Shown piece by piece: positions 42,620-54,610 of a stretch of 64,000 nucleotides of DNA. A program made the position numbers and the translations under genes. The notes under the pieces are model-generated. The model was not told the origin of the DNA, ran no database searches, and was given only the letters and a program-made list of their open reading frames with translations. The stretch spans positions 13,225,553 through 13,289,552 of the forward strand of contig NC_059079.1 in the NCBI RefSeq assembly GCF_020497125.1. The letters run 5' to 3'. The stretch comes from Mauremys mutica. Its lineage: Eukaryota; Chordata; Testudines; Geoemydidae. Each line of letters opens with the position of its first letter. Position 1 is the stretch's first letter.

Positions 42620-44163
42620 CCCTCATTTCAGTAGCAACACAGTACAGAGAGCACTTTTTAAATAATAAATTGCTCTGCATCACATAATATATTCTCTCTC
42701 TCTCTCTCTCTCACGTGCTATAGATGAGGTGCCCAGTTCTCCCACCACAGGATATGAGGAAGTCAATGGGATTTGCACTTATCCTGTGGGGAGGGAATCA
42801 AGCCTCCTTCCATTGAAGTCAATGGCAAATCTTTCATTGAGTCAGGGAACTCAAAGATTGGGATTGTGGCTGGTTTATGTGCAAGAGAGGAAAATCCCTT
42901 GATCCTTTTCCCCACCTTGTGCATCCATGTTAAGGCTAGTGTTGGTCTACCCCTAACCATTGAAAGCTGTGTGAAAGACATTACCCCAGGCAGGTATCCA
43001 TCCTGCCAACCCCCCTGTTTACACTGAACAATGGGCTCTATATTATCCATCTGTTGATATAGAAAAGAAATATTTTCCTGCACAGTGATATCTTTAAGAC
43101 ATCCTCTCCCCCAAATCTGAAAATCCTAGTGTGTAGGATGCAAATAATGGAAAGATATAGCACATCCCAAACCCCTCTAGAGTAACACCCTTGGAACCTA
43201 TATGGTCTGGAAGGATTTTACAGCCTAAATACCATAAATGGGATTCTGAAACTAGAGAGTACGTATCCAGCAACTTGGCATGTAACAAATTCTCATGCTG
43301 GGGATGTCGTCATTGTTTGGCTTTGTGGTACTAACACCTGGCCTTTTGGGGGAGTTTTATGTCTGTCTCTCTTTCTCGGGCTCTCTGGAAGGATTAGATG
43401 TCTCTTTCTGATCACTCCCCCTCCCCATTCAGTGGACTCTGCCTCACTGTTCACCTGCAGAACTATACATTTGTTTTTGCTGTGTCTCAGACCCTTGGAG
43501 GCATGAGCCAGGCCGCACGGTGTGTCTGAATCCTATCCCCATTTTACTGTCTGATTGCCTCTCTGATTCCATGCTGAAGCGAGACGCGTATGCTAGCAGT
43601 GGGAGTGGAGATGTCAGTCTGCATCAGCTTGCTGGTTGCCTGCTTACCAGCTGGAACAGCATCCCAAAGGAGAAGAAATGGAAAGCACATGTGTGGAGAG
43701 ACCATCCTTGCCAGTCTTAATGGCTGGGCTGCATATGGGACAAATCAGCTGCTTATCAAGCCTTTGGAGGCAAATACAAGGCCCCTGATTAATCTGGTAG
43801 TTCTTTTTTTTTTTCTTGCCACCCTACAGGCCAAGGAAGCACAGCTAGTGAGTGCAATACTTTAGATAAAGTTGTCAGCCTAGTGCATGTCTCAGGGTAC
43901 TGTGTACAGATTACTAATTGCTCACAACATCTGTGTCAGCAGGAGAAATAGAAAGTACCTGTGGTTGGCCCTTGTTCAAGTGCAAATTCCAATATACTCA
44001 GACTATAAGCTCCTGGGGGCTTTTTGTTCTGCGCTTGTACAGTGCCTGGCACAGTGGGGTCTTGGCCTATGACTAGCTCCTAGGTGCTACCATAATACAA
44101 ATAATAAATACCAGTAACCTTAATTGTCACTTTTGGTTTCCACTAGCCTCTCTTGGAGAATCA
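42620..44163. other. No gene seen; simple repeat and an old repeat
   Basis: A (TC)n tract lies at 42,693-42,712. About 44,005-44,112 (AAGCTCCTGGGGGC, CTTGTACAGTGCCTGGCACA, ending CAAATAATAAATA) is an ancient amniote interspersed repeat. Frames are short and unsupported. Confidence 0.5.
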
Positions 44164-44379
44164 AGTATCAGAGGGGTAGCCGTGTTAGTCGGGATCTGTA
44201 AAAAGCAGCCAAGAATCCTGTGGCACCTTATAGACTAACAGATGTATTGGAGCCTGAGCTTTCGTGCGTGAATACCCACTTCATCAGACGTCTGACGAAG
44301 TGGGTATTCACCCACGAAAGCTCAGGCTCCAATACGTCTGTTAGTCTATAAGGTGCCACAGGACTCTTGGTCGCTTTTT
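44164..44379. repeat. Head-to-head inverted pair of a dispersed repeat
   Basis: From 44,164 a known high-copy turtle repeat runs plus (GAGGGGTAGCCGTGTTAG onward). At 44,289/44,290 it turns back on itself. Arms 44,200-44,289 and 44,290-44,379 are nearly exact complements with no spacer; the exact centre is CAGACGTCTG. A few mismatches are present (for example 44,283 versus 44,296, and near 44,207). The left arm has about 36 extra bases of the repeat with no counterpart on the right. Confidence 0.9.
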
Positions 44380-45023
44380 CTTGGAGAATCTGTATCCCCA
44401 GGATCTAGTGGCTCAATTGACTCATTGCTTTTTTCCAAAGCCTAGTTGTCAACAGAAATCAATAGGACTCGCTGAAAATTTCAGCCGGAATTTCCACTAT
44501 TTTTGTTTGGGACTTATCTACAAATTGTATTTGATTCTGATTAATTTGTTTGTCACTCGAATGATTTGACATTTGGCATTCCTGTAGACTGAGGTTCATT
44601 CACATCATCTCTTCTCATCAACTACATTTGACTATTTATTGTTCCTGGTAAGTTTCTGTATCACCTGGCATTCTTTCTGCTCCCGGATTGGGTATTTGAA
44701 ATTGTAATATGCAGGTGAAAGGAAACCAACGAGATTACAAGACAGCTATGTGAATTCTATGGGCATGAAACGTCTTGTGAACATGGAGTTGCATGACTAT
44801 TCACAAAACCTTCACTTTTTGCAAACATGCTTGAGAAAAAGAAGTGTTCATCAAAGAAGAGTGATGCACATTCAAAGCGAATTCCTGGTATTTATTCAAA
44901 CAAATGTTCACAGATGCTTTCTTCATGTATCTACCCATCTGTATTCACAACAGAAAGAGAATCATATTATGGAAGCATTTTAATGTGCTAGCTGTCCACA
45001 GCATATTGCAACATATTACATGT
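44380..45023. other. No gene seen
   Basis: Unique AT-rich sequence. Small plus-strand frames at 44,381 and 44,750 have no motif. Confidence 0.5.
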
Positions 45024-45031
45024 GATATAAT

Positions 45032-46284
45032 TAGGGCCCTACCAAATTCATGGTCCATTTTGGCCAATTTCATGGTCATAGGACTTTTTAGAATTGTAAA
45101 TGTCATGATTTCCGCTATTTAAATCTGAAATTTCAAGGAGTTATAATTGTAGGGGTCCTGACCCAAAAAGGAGTTGTGTGAGGTCGCAAGGATATTGTAG
45201 GGGGGTTGTGGTACTGCTACCCTTACTTCTGCGCTGCTGCTGCTGGTGGCGCTGCCTTCAGAGCTGGGCTGCTGGAGACCTGTGGCTGTTGGCTGAGAGC
45301 CCAGCTCTGAAGGCAGCGTCGCTGCCAGCAGCAGCAGTGCAGAAGTAAGGATGGCATGATATGGTATTGCCACCATTAATTCTGCGCTGCTGCCTGCAGA
45401 GCTGGGCCCTCAGTCAGCAGCCACCACTATCTGGCAATACCATGATCCCTCTAAAATAACATTGTAACCCCTCTGCAACTCCCTTTTGGGTCTGGATACC
45501 CGATTTGGGAAATGCTGGTCTCCTCTGTGAAATCTGTATAGTATAGGTCAGTGGTTCTCAAACGTCAGCAACCTGAGCACCCCCATTTTGATTTAAAATT
45601 TTTCTGGGACCCCCAAGTCCCCCCGCTCAGACTCAGGCCCCGCCTCCACTCCACCTCTTCCCGCCCCCTGCTCACTCCCTCCCTCGCTCGCTTTCCCCCA
45701 CCCTCACTCACTTTCACCAGGCTGGGGCAGGGGGTTGGAGTGTGGGAGGGGATGCGGGCTCTGGGAGGGAGTTTGGATGCGGGGTGCAGGGTCTGAGGTA
45801 GGGGTTTGGGATGTGGGAGAGGGTGAGGGGTGTGATGCTTACCTGGGGCAGCTCCCAAAAGCGACTGGCACATCTCTCTGGCAGCGGCTCCTAGGCAGGA
45901 GGGTCAGGGTGCTGCACCTGCTCGCGGGCACCCCCCCACAGCTCCCAGCCAATGGGAGTTGCGAAGTTGGACCTCGGGGCGGGGGCAGCGCATGGAGACG
46001 CCCTGGCCTGCCCCCTGTTCTGCCACCGCTTGTGGGAGTGGAGCAGAGTCAGGGCAGGCAGGGAGCCTCCCTTAGCCCTGCTGCGCCTCTGAAGGGGGAG
46101 GAGTTGATCGGTGGGGCCCGCAGACCCCCTGAAGCGCCCTCGGGGACGCACAGGGTCTGCGGACTGCAGTTTGAGAAATGCCAGTATAGGGTAAAAGCAC
46201 AGAAAACACCAGATTTCATGGGGGGAGACCAGATTTCACAGTCCCTGATGTGTTTTTCATGGCCGTGAATGTGGTAGGGCCCTA
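45032..46284. mobile_element. hAT-like element, TAGGGCCCTACC family, copy 2
   Basis: Ends are TAGGGCCCTACCAAATTCAT and the complement of TAGGGCCCTACCACATTCAC. A perfect 8-bp duplication GATATAAT lies at 45,024-45,031 and 46,285-46,292. It is the sister of the element at 40,365 and contains a second transposon at 45,549-46,183 which that copy lacks. Removing the insert gives about 610 bp. Confidence 0.93.
45549..46183. mobile_element. hAT nested inside another hAT-like element
   Basis: The left end is CAGTGGTTCTCAAAC; the right end GTTTGAGAAATGCCA is its decayed complement. Flanks GTATAGGT (45,541-45,548) and GTATAGGG (46,184-46,191) match at seven of eight bases. The sister element at 40,365 reads straight across the corresponding site, which supports this as an insertion. 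The interior is C-rich then G-rich, producing spurious frames on both strands. Confidence 0.85.
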
Positions 46285-46292
46285 GATATAAT

Positions 46293-48552
46293 AAGTAAAC
46301 AATTATAATGGCACTTTTGTCTTATTGGGTACTGAACTCAACCTCACTGGAGTTAATAAATGAACAGTAGACACTGGTAATGCTAGTAAACTTCTGGACT
46401 GGCCTGGAAATCAATGGAGAAAGTCACCTGCTTAAGTGAAGCCCAGGATTAAGTGTTTTATTGGGTCAGAATCTAAAAGCCACAACAGAGCACTAAAGCT
46501 AAGAGACGACATTAAGGAAGAACTCGCATTTCTTTAGTGGACAAATAATAGGAGAGGGTGGGGGAAGAAGAAACCTCCTCATGCATTTAACCACAGTAAA
46601 ATTAACACAAGCTAAAATATGTTGAAAGATTTTGTTCCCATTTGCCTGCAAATCTTTTCTCTCTCCTAGTTTCTGGGCTTTGATAAAGTGGAAAAAAACA
46701 AACACAAAAAATACCCATTTTAATTGCTTGCAGTGCTGCAGAACTTCTCTCTGACGTGTCCCAAAGCTTCTGCTGCAGAGGAGAATAAGCCAAGAGCCTT
46801 CAGCTGTTTTCACTTTAAAACAACGTAAGAGACTCAGGGCGAATGCATTTGTTATACATTTGCTAACCCGTATCAGACTGAGGCTATATCTCATACCAAC
46901 ATCTAAATCAGCCCAATTTGGCTCTGAATGTTCTCTTTTAGGAAACCAGTAAACTTCCCTCCACAAGCCAGAATATGAGACTATACACACTTCAAGCTGC
47001 TGACTGTCCTTTGCTACCATTCCTTTATGTTTATAAGTTTAGCAGGGGGTCCAAAAACTCAAATGAAAAGCACATGGGTTTGTGACTTTAAAACTGAAAT
47101 AGAAGACATCTAATATGACAGAACATGTTGTTTATGGAGCCATGGATTTCACTGAAGGACATCCTTACTGAATCATAATTAAACTACCATAATGAACTCC
47201 AAGTTTCATCTGCTGGGCTCAGAAGGGGGAAAAAAGATACTTTCAGTAGGTTCTGCTGAAGTCATTTGTCCAGACCCACAGCTGTTTTTAATGTGCCGAC
47301 GAGTGGGAAAACTGTCAAAATTATGCCCTAGAAATTTCAGGCAAATGGCTGTGTAATATCTGATAGAAACAAACTGAAATCGGGCACTTTAGTTAATCTA
47401 ATAAATTGTGTTTTGTAACTGAAAAATATAATTGCACTGCACACGCATTATGTGCACACTTCACTTTTAAAAGCAGCAGTGCCACCAGTGAAACAAATGA
47501 AAACACTTTATAGCCCAGTCTGATTTATTTCACAGTTTCAAGATTTCTTTGGGACAAAACAAGTATTTGGCATGGAGCTCTTCAACAACATTTCTATAGG
47601 CTACAAAGGGGAAATCTGCATTCCTTGAAATAAAAATAATATTCTTTTGCAAAGAAACATTTTAAAAACGATTTTCTACTTTTTTTTGCAAATCCTAGAT
47701 TATTCACTGGACTCACCTTTGAAGTTCAAGACACAAAAACGATCAACTTTAAAATTAGCACATAAAATTAATGATTGCTGGAGTTGGCAGGCTCCCTGGA
47801 AAACCTGGGTGCTTCTGGCATTTTCATTTGGAAAGGCTTCAAAGCTATTGCCTGTATTAAACATTAGAACTGGGAGCTGGAAAGTAAGAGAGATGGAGAG
47901 GAAAATATCTCCTGAATATCAGGTGAAGAGCAAATTTCAAGGGACAGCTGTGTCTATGGTTCCAATGCAGTGATGTAACTTCCAAAACCATTTCCTGAAA
48001 GACTTTGATTATGAGATTCAGTAGTGTTTTCTTTTGTGTTTTTCTTTAACATTAAATTGGAAATAAAAGTGTATGTGTGTGTGTGCAGGGGGCAATGGAG
48101 GGGGAAGGAAGCCGCCCACGTGATCATTATATAACAAACTGAGCTGCCAAGCTTAACGTAGCAGAAACACAAACATTGATGAATGACCAAACTGTGTTAA
48201 GAAGACGCAGTTGCCTTTGGCCAAACTTGACTTAAAAATGGAAAGCTGTTACTTCCTTGAAGAGACACATATTCAGTTTCACACTGTAAGACAAAACCTT
48301 AAAGCCTGAGCTTTTCTTGTATTAGTTCATCCTGCACCCTCTTTGAACTGTATGCTCCATCGGCTATATTCCTCCACATGCAAAGGAAACGAAATGACCT
48401 GATTTAGGCTCTCACAAGTGAAAAATTAACTTTTACCCTTGACACTACAAGCACTCTTGACCTGGGGCTCATATAAAAATGAGTGATCAGAGAATACAGC
48501 TGCAGACAAACTTGTGCTTTTCTGAGCAAATTAGAGCTCAATGTGATGGGGT
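46293..48552. other. No gene seen; unique AT-rich sequence
   Basis: The stretch 47,140-47,480 shows no repeat words and could be conserved non-coding DNA. A (TG)n tract is near 48,070-48,086. The minus frame of 173 codons at 46,499-47,020 has no family resemblance I can see; I regard it as chance with low certainty. Confidence 0.45.
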
Positions 48553-48599
48553 AGAGGGAGAACCACTATAATAATACCTAGGTTCATAGCTCTCAAAGA

Positions 48600-48765
48600 C
48601 CTTTAACAAAGGAGGCCAAGTATCATTATTCTCATTTTACAGACAGGGAAACTGAGGCACTAGGAGGCAAGTGACTACCTCAGGCTAGTGACAGAGCTAG
48701 GAATTGAACTTAGATTTCCTGCATACTAGCCTACTGCCTCAATCATGAGACTATGCTGCTAGTGG
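48600..48765. repeat. MIR-like ancient SINE remnant
   Basis: ATTCTCATTTTACAGACAGG followed by GAAACTGAGGCACTAGGAGG is the well-known MIR/L2 core arrangement, then GTGACAGAGCTAGGAATTGA. It is diverged and without a clear head. Such remnants are shared across amniotes. Confidence 0.65.
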
Positions 48766-49644
48766 AGGCTGATACCATCAACCCCCATCACATTGGGGAG
48801 GAAGAATGATGTGACATGGAATTTATGGAAGTCCAGTTGCAAATTGTCATTTTTGTGGAATGGAGAGAAGGAAATTATGTTTCATTAGCAGTAAAGAAGG
48901 AGAAAATTGAGTTGTGCAGAGTTGGATTTTTTCTCTCTGCTTGAGTTTGTTTTTAAAATAAATTAGCTTGCTGTGACACATTTTATCAGTTGATCCAAGC
49001 TACTTCACAACAAGTTTTGGGTCCCGTTAATTTTGCCATTGCACAACTGGTGATAATTTAGACCTGGCATCCTGCTTCTACTCATGGCTATAGCCTTGTA
49101 GATCTAGGCCCAAAGAAAGTAGAAAGCTGATACCCTTCTCTGAAGCCCTCATGCCACATGTTTCCGATGCACTTGCGGTGACAACATTTACTGAGGTCTC
49201 AGCATCAGGAAAAATGAGAGCTCAGACTTTGCCCTTGGTTACTGACAAGCCTCTCCCTTAACTCCAGTTGGGTTGTTTGAGTGTTCCTGTGGGAAGGATT
49301 TGGCCAAACAAATACAAATTTCTTTATTTCCTCATCCGAAAAAGACTTCTCCAATTTCTAGAACCTCCAGGAAAAGGACCAGCGAATTCAAGTCACCTTA
49401 GAATCCCTGTATATGCCAGTTTCCCCTTAAGAAACACCAGGGCTTATTTGTCTATGCAAATATTGATAGCTATGTGTTGTAGTACCTCAGATATCTGTTC
49501 CATCCCAAGCAGAAGAGTGATTGGATGCTTTTTGTGGGTCAAGCCCAGTAGCCCACGAGGGAGTCAGGGATCTAATGTGGACAAAATAGACCTAGAAGGT
49601 TGGCAGATGCTACCATGCCACAAAGAGAATTTTTCTTTGCTTTT
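48766..49644. other. No gene seen
   Basis: Unique sequence; the 128-codon frame at 49,268 runs into the CR1 tail and has no domain. Confidence 0.5.
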
Positions 49645-49795
49645 AAGAGCATAAGCAGGGCCATACTGCGTCAGACTAATGGTCCGTTTAGCCCAGTATC
49701 CTGTTTTTGACAGTGGCCAGTACCAGAACTTCAAGAGGCGTGTACAGAACAGGGCAATTTTGGAAAGACCCACCTTTTCTTCCCTTTTTAATATT
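49645..49795 (+). mobile_element. CR1 LINE 3' region fragment
   Basis: AGCATAAGCAGGGCCATACT followed by GCGTCAGACTAATGGTCC, TAGCCCAGTATCCTG and GACAGTGGCCAGTACCAG is the standard CR1 3' segment of turtles and birds. It is 5'-truncated, as most CR1 copies are, and does not reach the 3' terminus. Confidence 0.8.
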
Positions 49796-50930
49796 TATTA
49801 AGCCAAGGAACCATTTTAACTATGGTGTAAACACCCATAAGTTTCTTTTTACCAAATCTGGTGAAAATGTGGTTTTGGACTTATTTATCCAGGTCAACAG
49901 TTTTCTTGTGGAAAGACCATTAAAGGAGAGAATGCTAACAAGAAACAGAAGGATGAGGCATGAGGAAAACACAAGGCTGGCTTATCATAAGTAACCAGAG
50001 AGCACTTTGGTGGATGTACATATAAATGGAAGCAGCTTTCATAAAGGCTAACAGGTCTCTCTTCCTTCCCTGACTATGAATGCCCAGGTGGGTATTTTAG
50101 TCTTGGCCTTTTTAACAGTAAAAAAAAAATATGAATAAGTTAAGCTTTGAAATGTTACTGTTTAGTCAACTCTCTGGCTGCAGACACAGTTTAATTTGAC
50201 ACAACAATGTTTGCTTTAAATAGCACAGAATATGCCAGTCTGTGGGGGTGACTCATTTACTAGCAAATTAACAAGTATCTAATATAAATTTAACCTTCAC
50301 TTCAAACTTACTTTCCTTCAAACCTAACTCTTTTTTGATTGGGGTAGTTGCAAATGGAAGCCAAATATTTTAGTTGGTTGGGCTGAATGGAGGGATATGC
50401 TATGTGTTTAGATTTCCAATTCCTTTGCATCCTTTAAAGAGCTACATTAAAGAAACTAACATTTCTTAAAACAAAGTCATTTTTGTGTGAAGCAGCCCCC
50501 TAAGACTTTCTCGTTTTTCAAAATCCCAGAATTAAAGTTCTTTCATGTGCTTTTAAAGAATAGCACCTGAGGTTATTTTTTCCCTATCAAACCATCCAAT
50601 GAATTCTAAAAGCCTTCATTTTGGTTTAAAAGGCTCTTGTGTAGTTCCTGTGTTGGATGTCTATCTATCCATTGTGCATTCAAGAACCAAGCCAAGATAA
50701 TTGCTCAATTAAAGTGCATCAGAAAGCATTTGCAGTATCATTGTTTTTCTCATACCGTTGTATTCACATCATTTGTACCACTGGAGCAGAAGCAGCTTGG
50801 GAAGAGAAAAGCAGAGGAATGACAAGGACACTGCACCCCTATGACTGTATGATCCCATCCTGGCTGCTGACAGAAGCCAAGTGGGGGGAGGCAAAGGCCA
50901 TCCAAAGGCTCACCCCTGCTCCACTTCCTC
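49796..50930. other. No gene seen
   Basis: Unique AT-rich sequence; frames near 50,637-50,935 run into the GC-rich repeat that follows. Confidence 0.5.
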
Positions 50931-51287
50931 CCTGAGCATGCCATCGCTGCTTCACTTCTCCCACCTCCCAGGCTTGCGGCACCAATCAGCTTAGGTGCCG
51001 CAAGCCTGGGAGGCGGGAGAAGTGTAGCAGCCATGGTGTGCTCGGAGAGGAGGCGGGGCAGGGGACAGCTGGGGTGGGGAGTTCCCCTGCGTGCCGCCCC
51101 TCCTCTTAGTTGCTGCAGGCGGCCCTCCCCGCGCTCCCCTGCCCCAGCTCCCTCCGCCTAAATGCTGGTGGCAACCGGGGCGGCCAAAGATCCGGCCGCT
51201 GTGGTCGCTGCCGAAGAAAATGCCGCCCCCAAAATCCTAGCACCCTAGGCAACCGCCTAGGTCGCCTAAATGGTTGAACCGGCCCTG
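50931..51287. mobile_element. GC-rich repeat with long internal hairpin
   Basis: The right end (CCTAGGTCGCCTAAATGG ... CCGGCCCTG) is the reverse of the CAGGGCCGG-type hAT end seen at 32,657, so this is probably a related element; its left end is not found. Inside, arms 50,953-50,983 and 50,994-51,024 pair with one mismatch over 31 bp around a 10-base loop, and pairing continues outward with more mismatches to about 50,935 and 51,042. The right flank GGAGTAAG has no clear partner on the left. Confidence 0.6.
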
Positions 51288-52513
51288 GGAGTAAGGCAAA
51301 ACATGGTCATTACATGGTCAATTGCAAGGTTGCAGTACTTTGGCATGCCTATCACCTCTCCGATCAAGTACTGTCACCACTCTTCCAGACAGCTCTTTCT
51401 GCTTGGCGTCTGGTACCGTGTTACTGGAAGATGGCAAAGTTTGGCCTGACATAAACAGTATATAGGTTTCCCAATGGTTTAAGCAAGAGGATAAACAACT
51501 TAATCCAGCCAACGGACAGCAGGATCTTGTAACTGAGCAGGAGTATACCCATCAGTGGCTTCATTGCTGGGAATTGCTAGGTAAACAACAACAGAGATGA
51601 AAGGAAAGAAGCATTCAAATGCTTTAAACGCGGGTGGGGGGGATGAGTTCTGTGACTCACATGACATGACTGAGGAATATTTAGAGCTCAAGTGACTTAA
51701 CTTCTTTCTTCTGTGCATGGTGTTATCAGCAGGGGAGTGGAGCAAATCACAGGGATTTTCACTGTGAGCTCAGCAGAGTATCTTTTTAGGTACTGGAAAC
51801 TCGACAGGCCCCCCCATTGCTCCCTCCCCCACAGAAGTTCGTGATGGAAATTCAGTACTTTTAAGCTAATGGCACTGTAGAGTGGGCCAACAAGCAAAAC
51901 AAATTCATTCCTATCTTAGAGCCATTAAGATGCCGCAGCTCCATTAGTGCCTGGGAAGGCAATGCGTAAGGCTGATCTGCATGGGACAGAGGAACTAAAA
52001 AATGTTTCGCTTCCCACTCCCCTCAGAGTGGGCAAACTCAGATTTCCCTTCCCTCCTGTCGCGGAGTAAGGGGGACAGGGGTCCTTCTGAGCCAGCTCTT
52101 TCTTACCAGGATGGGGTCTGAAGTCACATGTGTGGGATGCAAAAACCTAGTAAATGGGGGCGGGAGGGATTTCCATTAACAAAAATAGATCAAAGCTAAT
52201 GAGAGGTGGGGACCCAACTCCTAACTCTCTGTTGTGCCTTTGATCAGCTCCCTTTAGACTGGATTTGACAGACTTGAGTGAAATGGGTTGGAGTGGGCTT
52301 GGATTTCCACCGTTGTTGAGGCTGGTTGTGAGGGTTTGCTTCTCTAAGTTATTCTCTCGTGTACTGTACAGGGTTGTGATTTTACGGCACTCCAATAATA
52401 TCTTAAACGCAAAAAATCATCTTGTACTCTAACTGTCCTTCAACTCTCAAACGCGTTTGCTTTTTTGTAAACTTATGGTTTTTTAGGGAAACACTTTTAG
52501 AGGGAACTTAGAC
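51288..52513. other. No gene seen
   Basis: Unique sequence; no repeat ends or motif-bearing frames were identified. A short frame pair at 51,318-51,897 is treated as chance. Confidence 0.5.
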
Positions 52514-52818
52514 CAGTGATACTCAGACTGAGGCTCATGAGCTGCAAGCGGCTCTTTAATGTGTGTCCTGTGGCTCTTTGCAGCACGTGATATTAAAACA
52601 CTGGGTGATTTAACTATTAACCATTCTAGGTTGTTAACCAATCAGGATGCTTTTACTATATTATTAATCAATTGTAGTTGATAAAATAATAATGCTTGGT
52701 CAGTCATTTTACTGTGAGAATTATATATATAGTAAATGAAACAATGAATTCACATTACTGTGGCTCTAATGTTGATTGCTAATTTGGCTCCTGAACCACT
52801 GAGGTCTGAGTATCACTG
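52514..52818. mobile_element. hAT-type MITE with perfect 15-bp inverted ends
   Basis: The left end CAGTGATACTCAGAC is exactly complementary to the right end GTCTGAGTATCACTG. The interior is AT-rich with CTGTGGCTCTTTGCAGC words. Flanks ACTTAGAC and GTCTAGAG share too few bases to prove the duplication. Confidence 0.8.
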
Positions 52819-52988
52819 GTCTAGAGAGTGTGTATGGTCCCATGACGAGAGCCTGGGACAGGCTGCAATGAAGTTCTCTGCTTGGCTGCTGTAAATGCGG
52901 CTGATTTGCTTTGTAAGTTTGGGAAAGTGAGTTAAGTTTCCTGCCTCAGTTTCCATGTCTGTAGAAGGGGGATGCTAATACTTTAAAC

Positions 52989-53310
52989 TGGAGATTCTCA
53001 ACTTTTTTTTTTTCTGAGGCTCCCGCAACATGCTATAAAAACTCCATGGCCCACCTGTGCCATAACAACTGTTTTTTTCTGCATATAAAACACAGGGTCG
53101 GGGTTAGTGAGTAGCAAGCAGGGCAATTGCCTGAGGCCCCACACCACAGGGGGTCCTGCGAAGCTAAATTGCTCAGGCTTTGGCTTCTGCCCTGGGGGAT
53201 CGGGCTGGCTTCGGCTTTCTGCCCTGGGCCCCAGTGAGTCAAATGCTGGCCCTGCTTGGCTGACCTCCCTGCAATCTGCTTGTTCTTGGACCCCTGGTTG
53301 AGAACTGCTG
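52989..53310. mobile_element. Decayed hAT-type element
   Basis: The left end TGGAGATTCTCAACT is a degenerate form of the complement of GTTGAGAACTGCTG at the right. CTTTAAAC (52,981-52,988) and CTTTGAAC (53,311-53,318) match at seven of eight bases. The interior is a GC-rich GGCTTCTGCCCTGGG tandem-like stretch that yields spurious frames. Confidence 0.8.
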
Positions 53311-53318
53311 CTTTGAAC

Positions 53319-53777
53319 CACTTCACAGCTGTTTTGAGGCTTAATTAACTAATGTTTGTAAAGTGCTCAAAGATGTTCCAGTGAAAGGCATATGTCAATA
53401 TTAGACACATTTTAATACAATTTAAATGACCCAGTTGAGAAAGGGGGTTGTGACTCAAAAGGAGAGCGCCGTCTGTACGTTTATCTGGTACATTGACCGT
53501 TGTCCAGACATACTCAAAGAGATTTACTTTAGAAATCAGACTAGAAATCTCACGGTAGCAGACGGTCAGAGAAGATGCCCAGTTACTTCCGAGTTACTGC
53601 TGAGACTCCATGAGATCGAGAAACACTGTTAGAACCGAGTTGTAATCTCCTCCCCCTGTGCCAGTAATACACACACACACTTTACGTTGGGGTTTGTTTT
53701 AAGTTCTGGGCAACGGTTTGGGCCATTCCTTATTAGAACTCTGTGAGCTAGAGTCGGGTTCTCACAACAAAATGTTT
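53319..53777. other. No gene seen
   Basis: Unique sequence with a short (AC)n at 53,668-53,681. No motif-bearing frame. Confidence 0.5.
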
Positions 53778-54388
53778 TTGATGGCCTCAGAGTGCGGCCA
53801 CCAACTTTTGCTAGTGGCTACTCTGACAAATTTTCCTAAAATACTTAATTAACTTTAGGAAAAACAAATAAATATGCACATATACACATCCAAATCATTG
53901 CAATAGATTTATGTAGGGTTGGGGTTTTTTTGCAGACTCAATAATAAAAATAATGTACAGTTGTATGTTGGTGCTCCTGGCCCTCGCTGCCTCTCCTGGC
54001 CCCTGACCTGTCACCTGTGGCCCACATTGCCTCCTCCTAGTCCCTCCATTGTCCCCCAGGCCCTGCTGCTTCCCCTCTCCCCCACTGCCCTGAGCTCCCT
54101 TCTGCAGCTTCGCACTCCAGGCTCACCCCACTCCTTGCCTCTAGATCACGGTGCTGGGTAAGGTTGGCACTACTGAAGCCCTGCCATCCTGGGCTGAAAA
54201 CCAGACCCCACGTCCCAAGCTGGGAAGGGGAGCTGAAGCCCGGAATCTGCCCCCAGAGCCCCTGGGCCCTGCAGGGAAGGGCTGCTGCTTGCCCCCTTCC
54301 CCATTTCTGCCCAGGATGTCGTGGCCGCAGGAAAACCCCCTGGTGGCTGCATGCGGCCACAGTGGCTGCATTTGAGAAACACTACTCA
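53778..54388. mobile_element. Probable hAT-type element
   Basis: CCTCAGAGTGCGGCCACC near the left edge pairs with the complement of the right edge (GTGGCTGCATTTGAGAAAC). The interior begins AT-rich (AAAATACTTAATTAACTTTA) and turns into a C-rich block. The exact boundaries and duplication are not clear. Confidence 0.55.
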
Positions 54389-54610
54389 TCCACGGGCACC
54401 CAGGAGGGGCTGGAGCCTGCAAAGAGCCTCTCCCACATTGCACCACCCCTGTGAAGGCAGAGCCCAACAGCAGGGACCACTCCATCTTTGATCCCTTCAG
54501 GGAGCAAATCATTCCAAGGAGGGGCAGGGGGAAGCTGGGGCCACCAGGCACTGGCCCACAGAGGACAGCCAGGACACTGGGGTGGGAAGGGGGGATTGGA
54601 CACTCTTATG

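Noticed and set aside
46499..47020. A 173-codon minus-strand frame
   Set aside because: It has no recognisable domain, high Phe/Leu/Ser content typical of AT-rich chance frames, and no transposon neighbour. Kept as unsupported rather than disproved.
52506..52826. An 8-bp target duplication around the 52,514 element
   Set aside because: ACTTAGAC and GTCTAGAG agree at only about half of their positions, so the element is called from its inverted ends alone.
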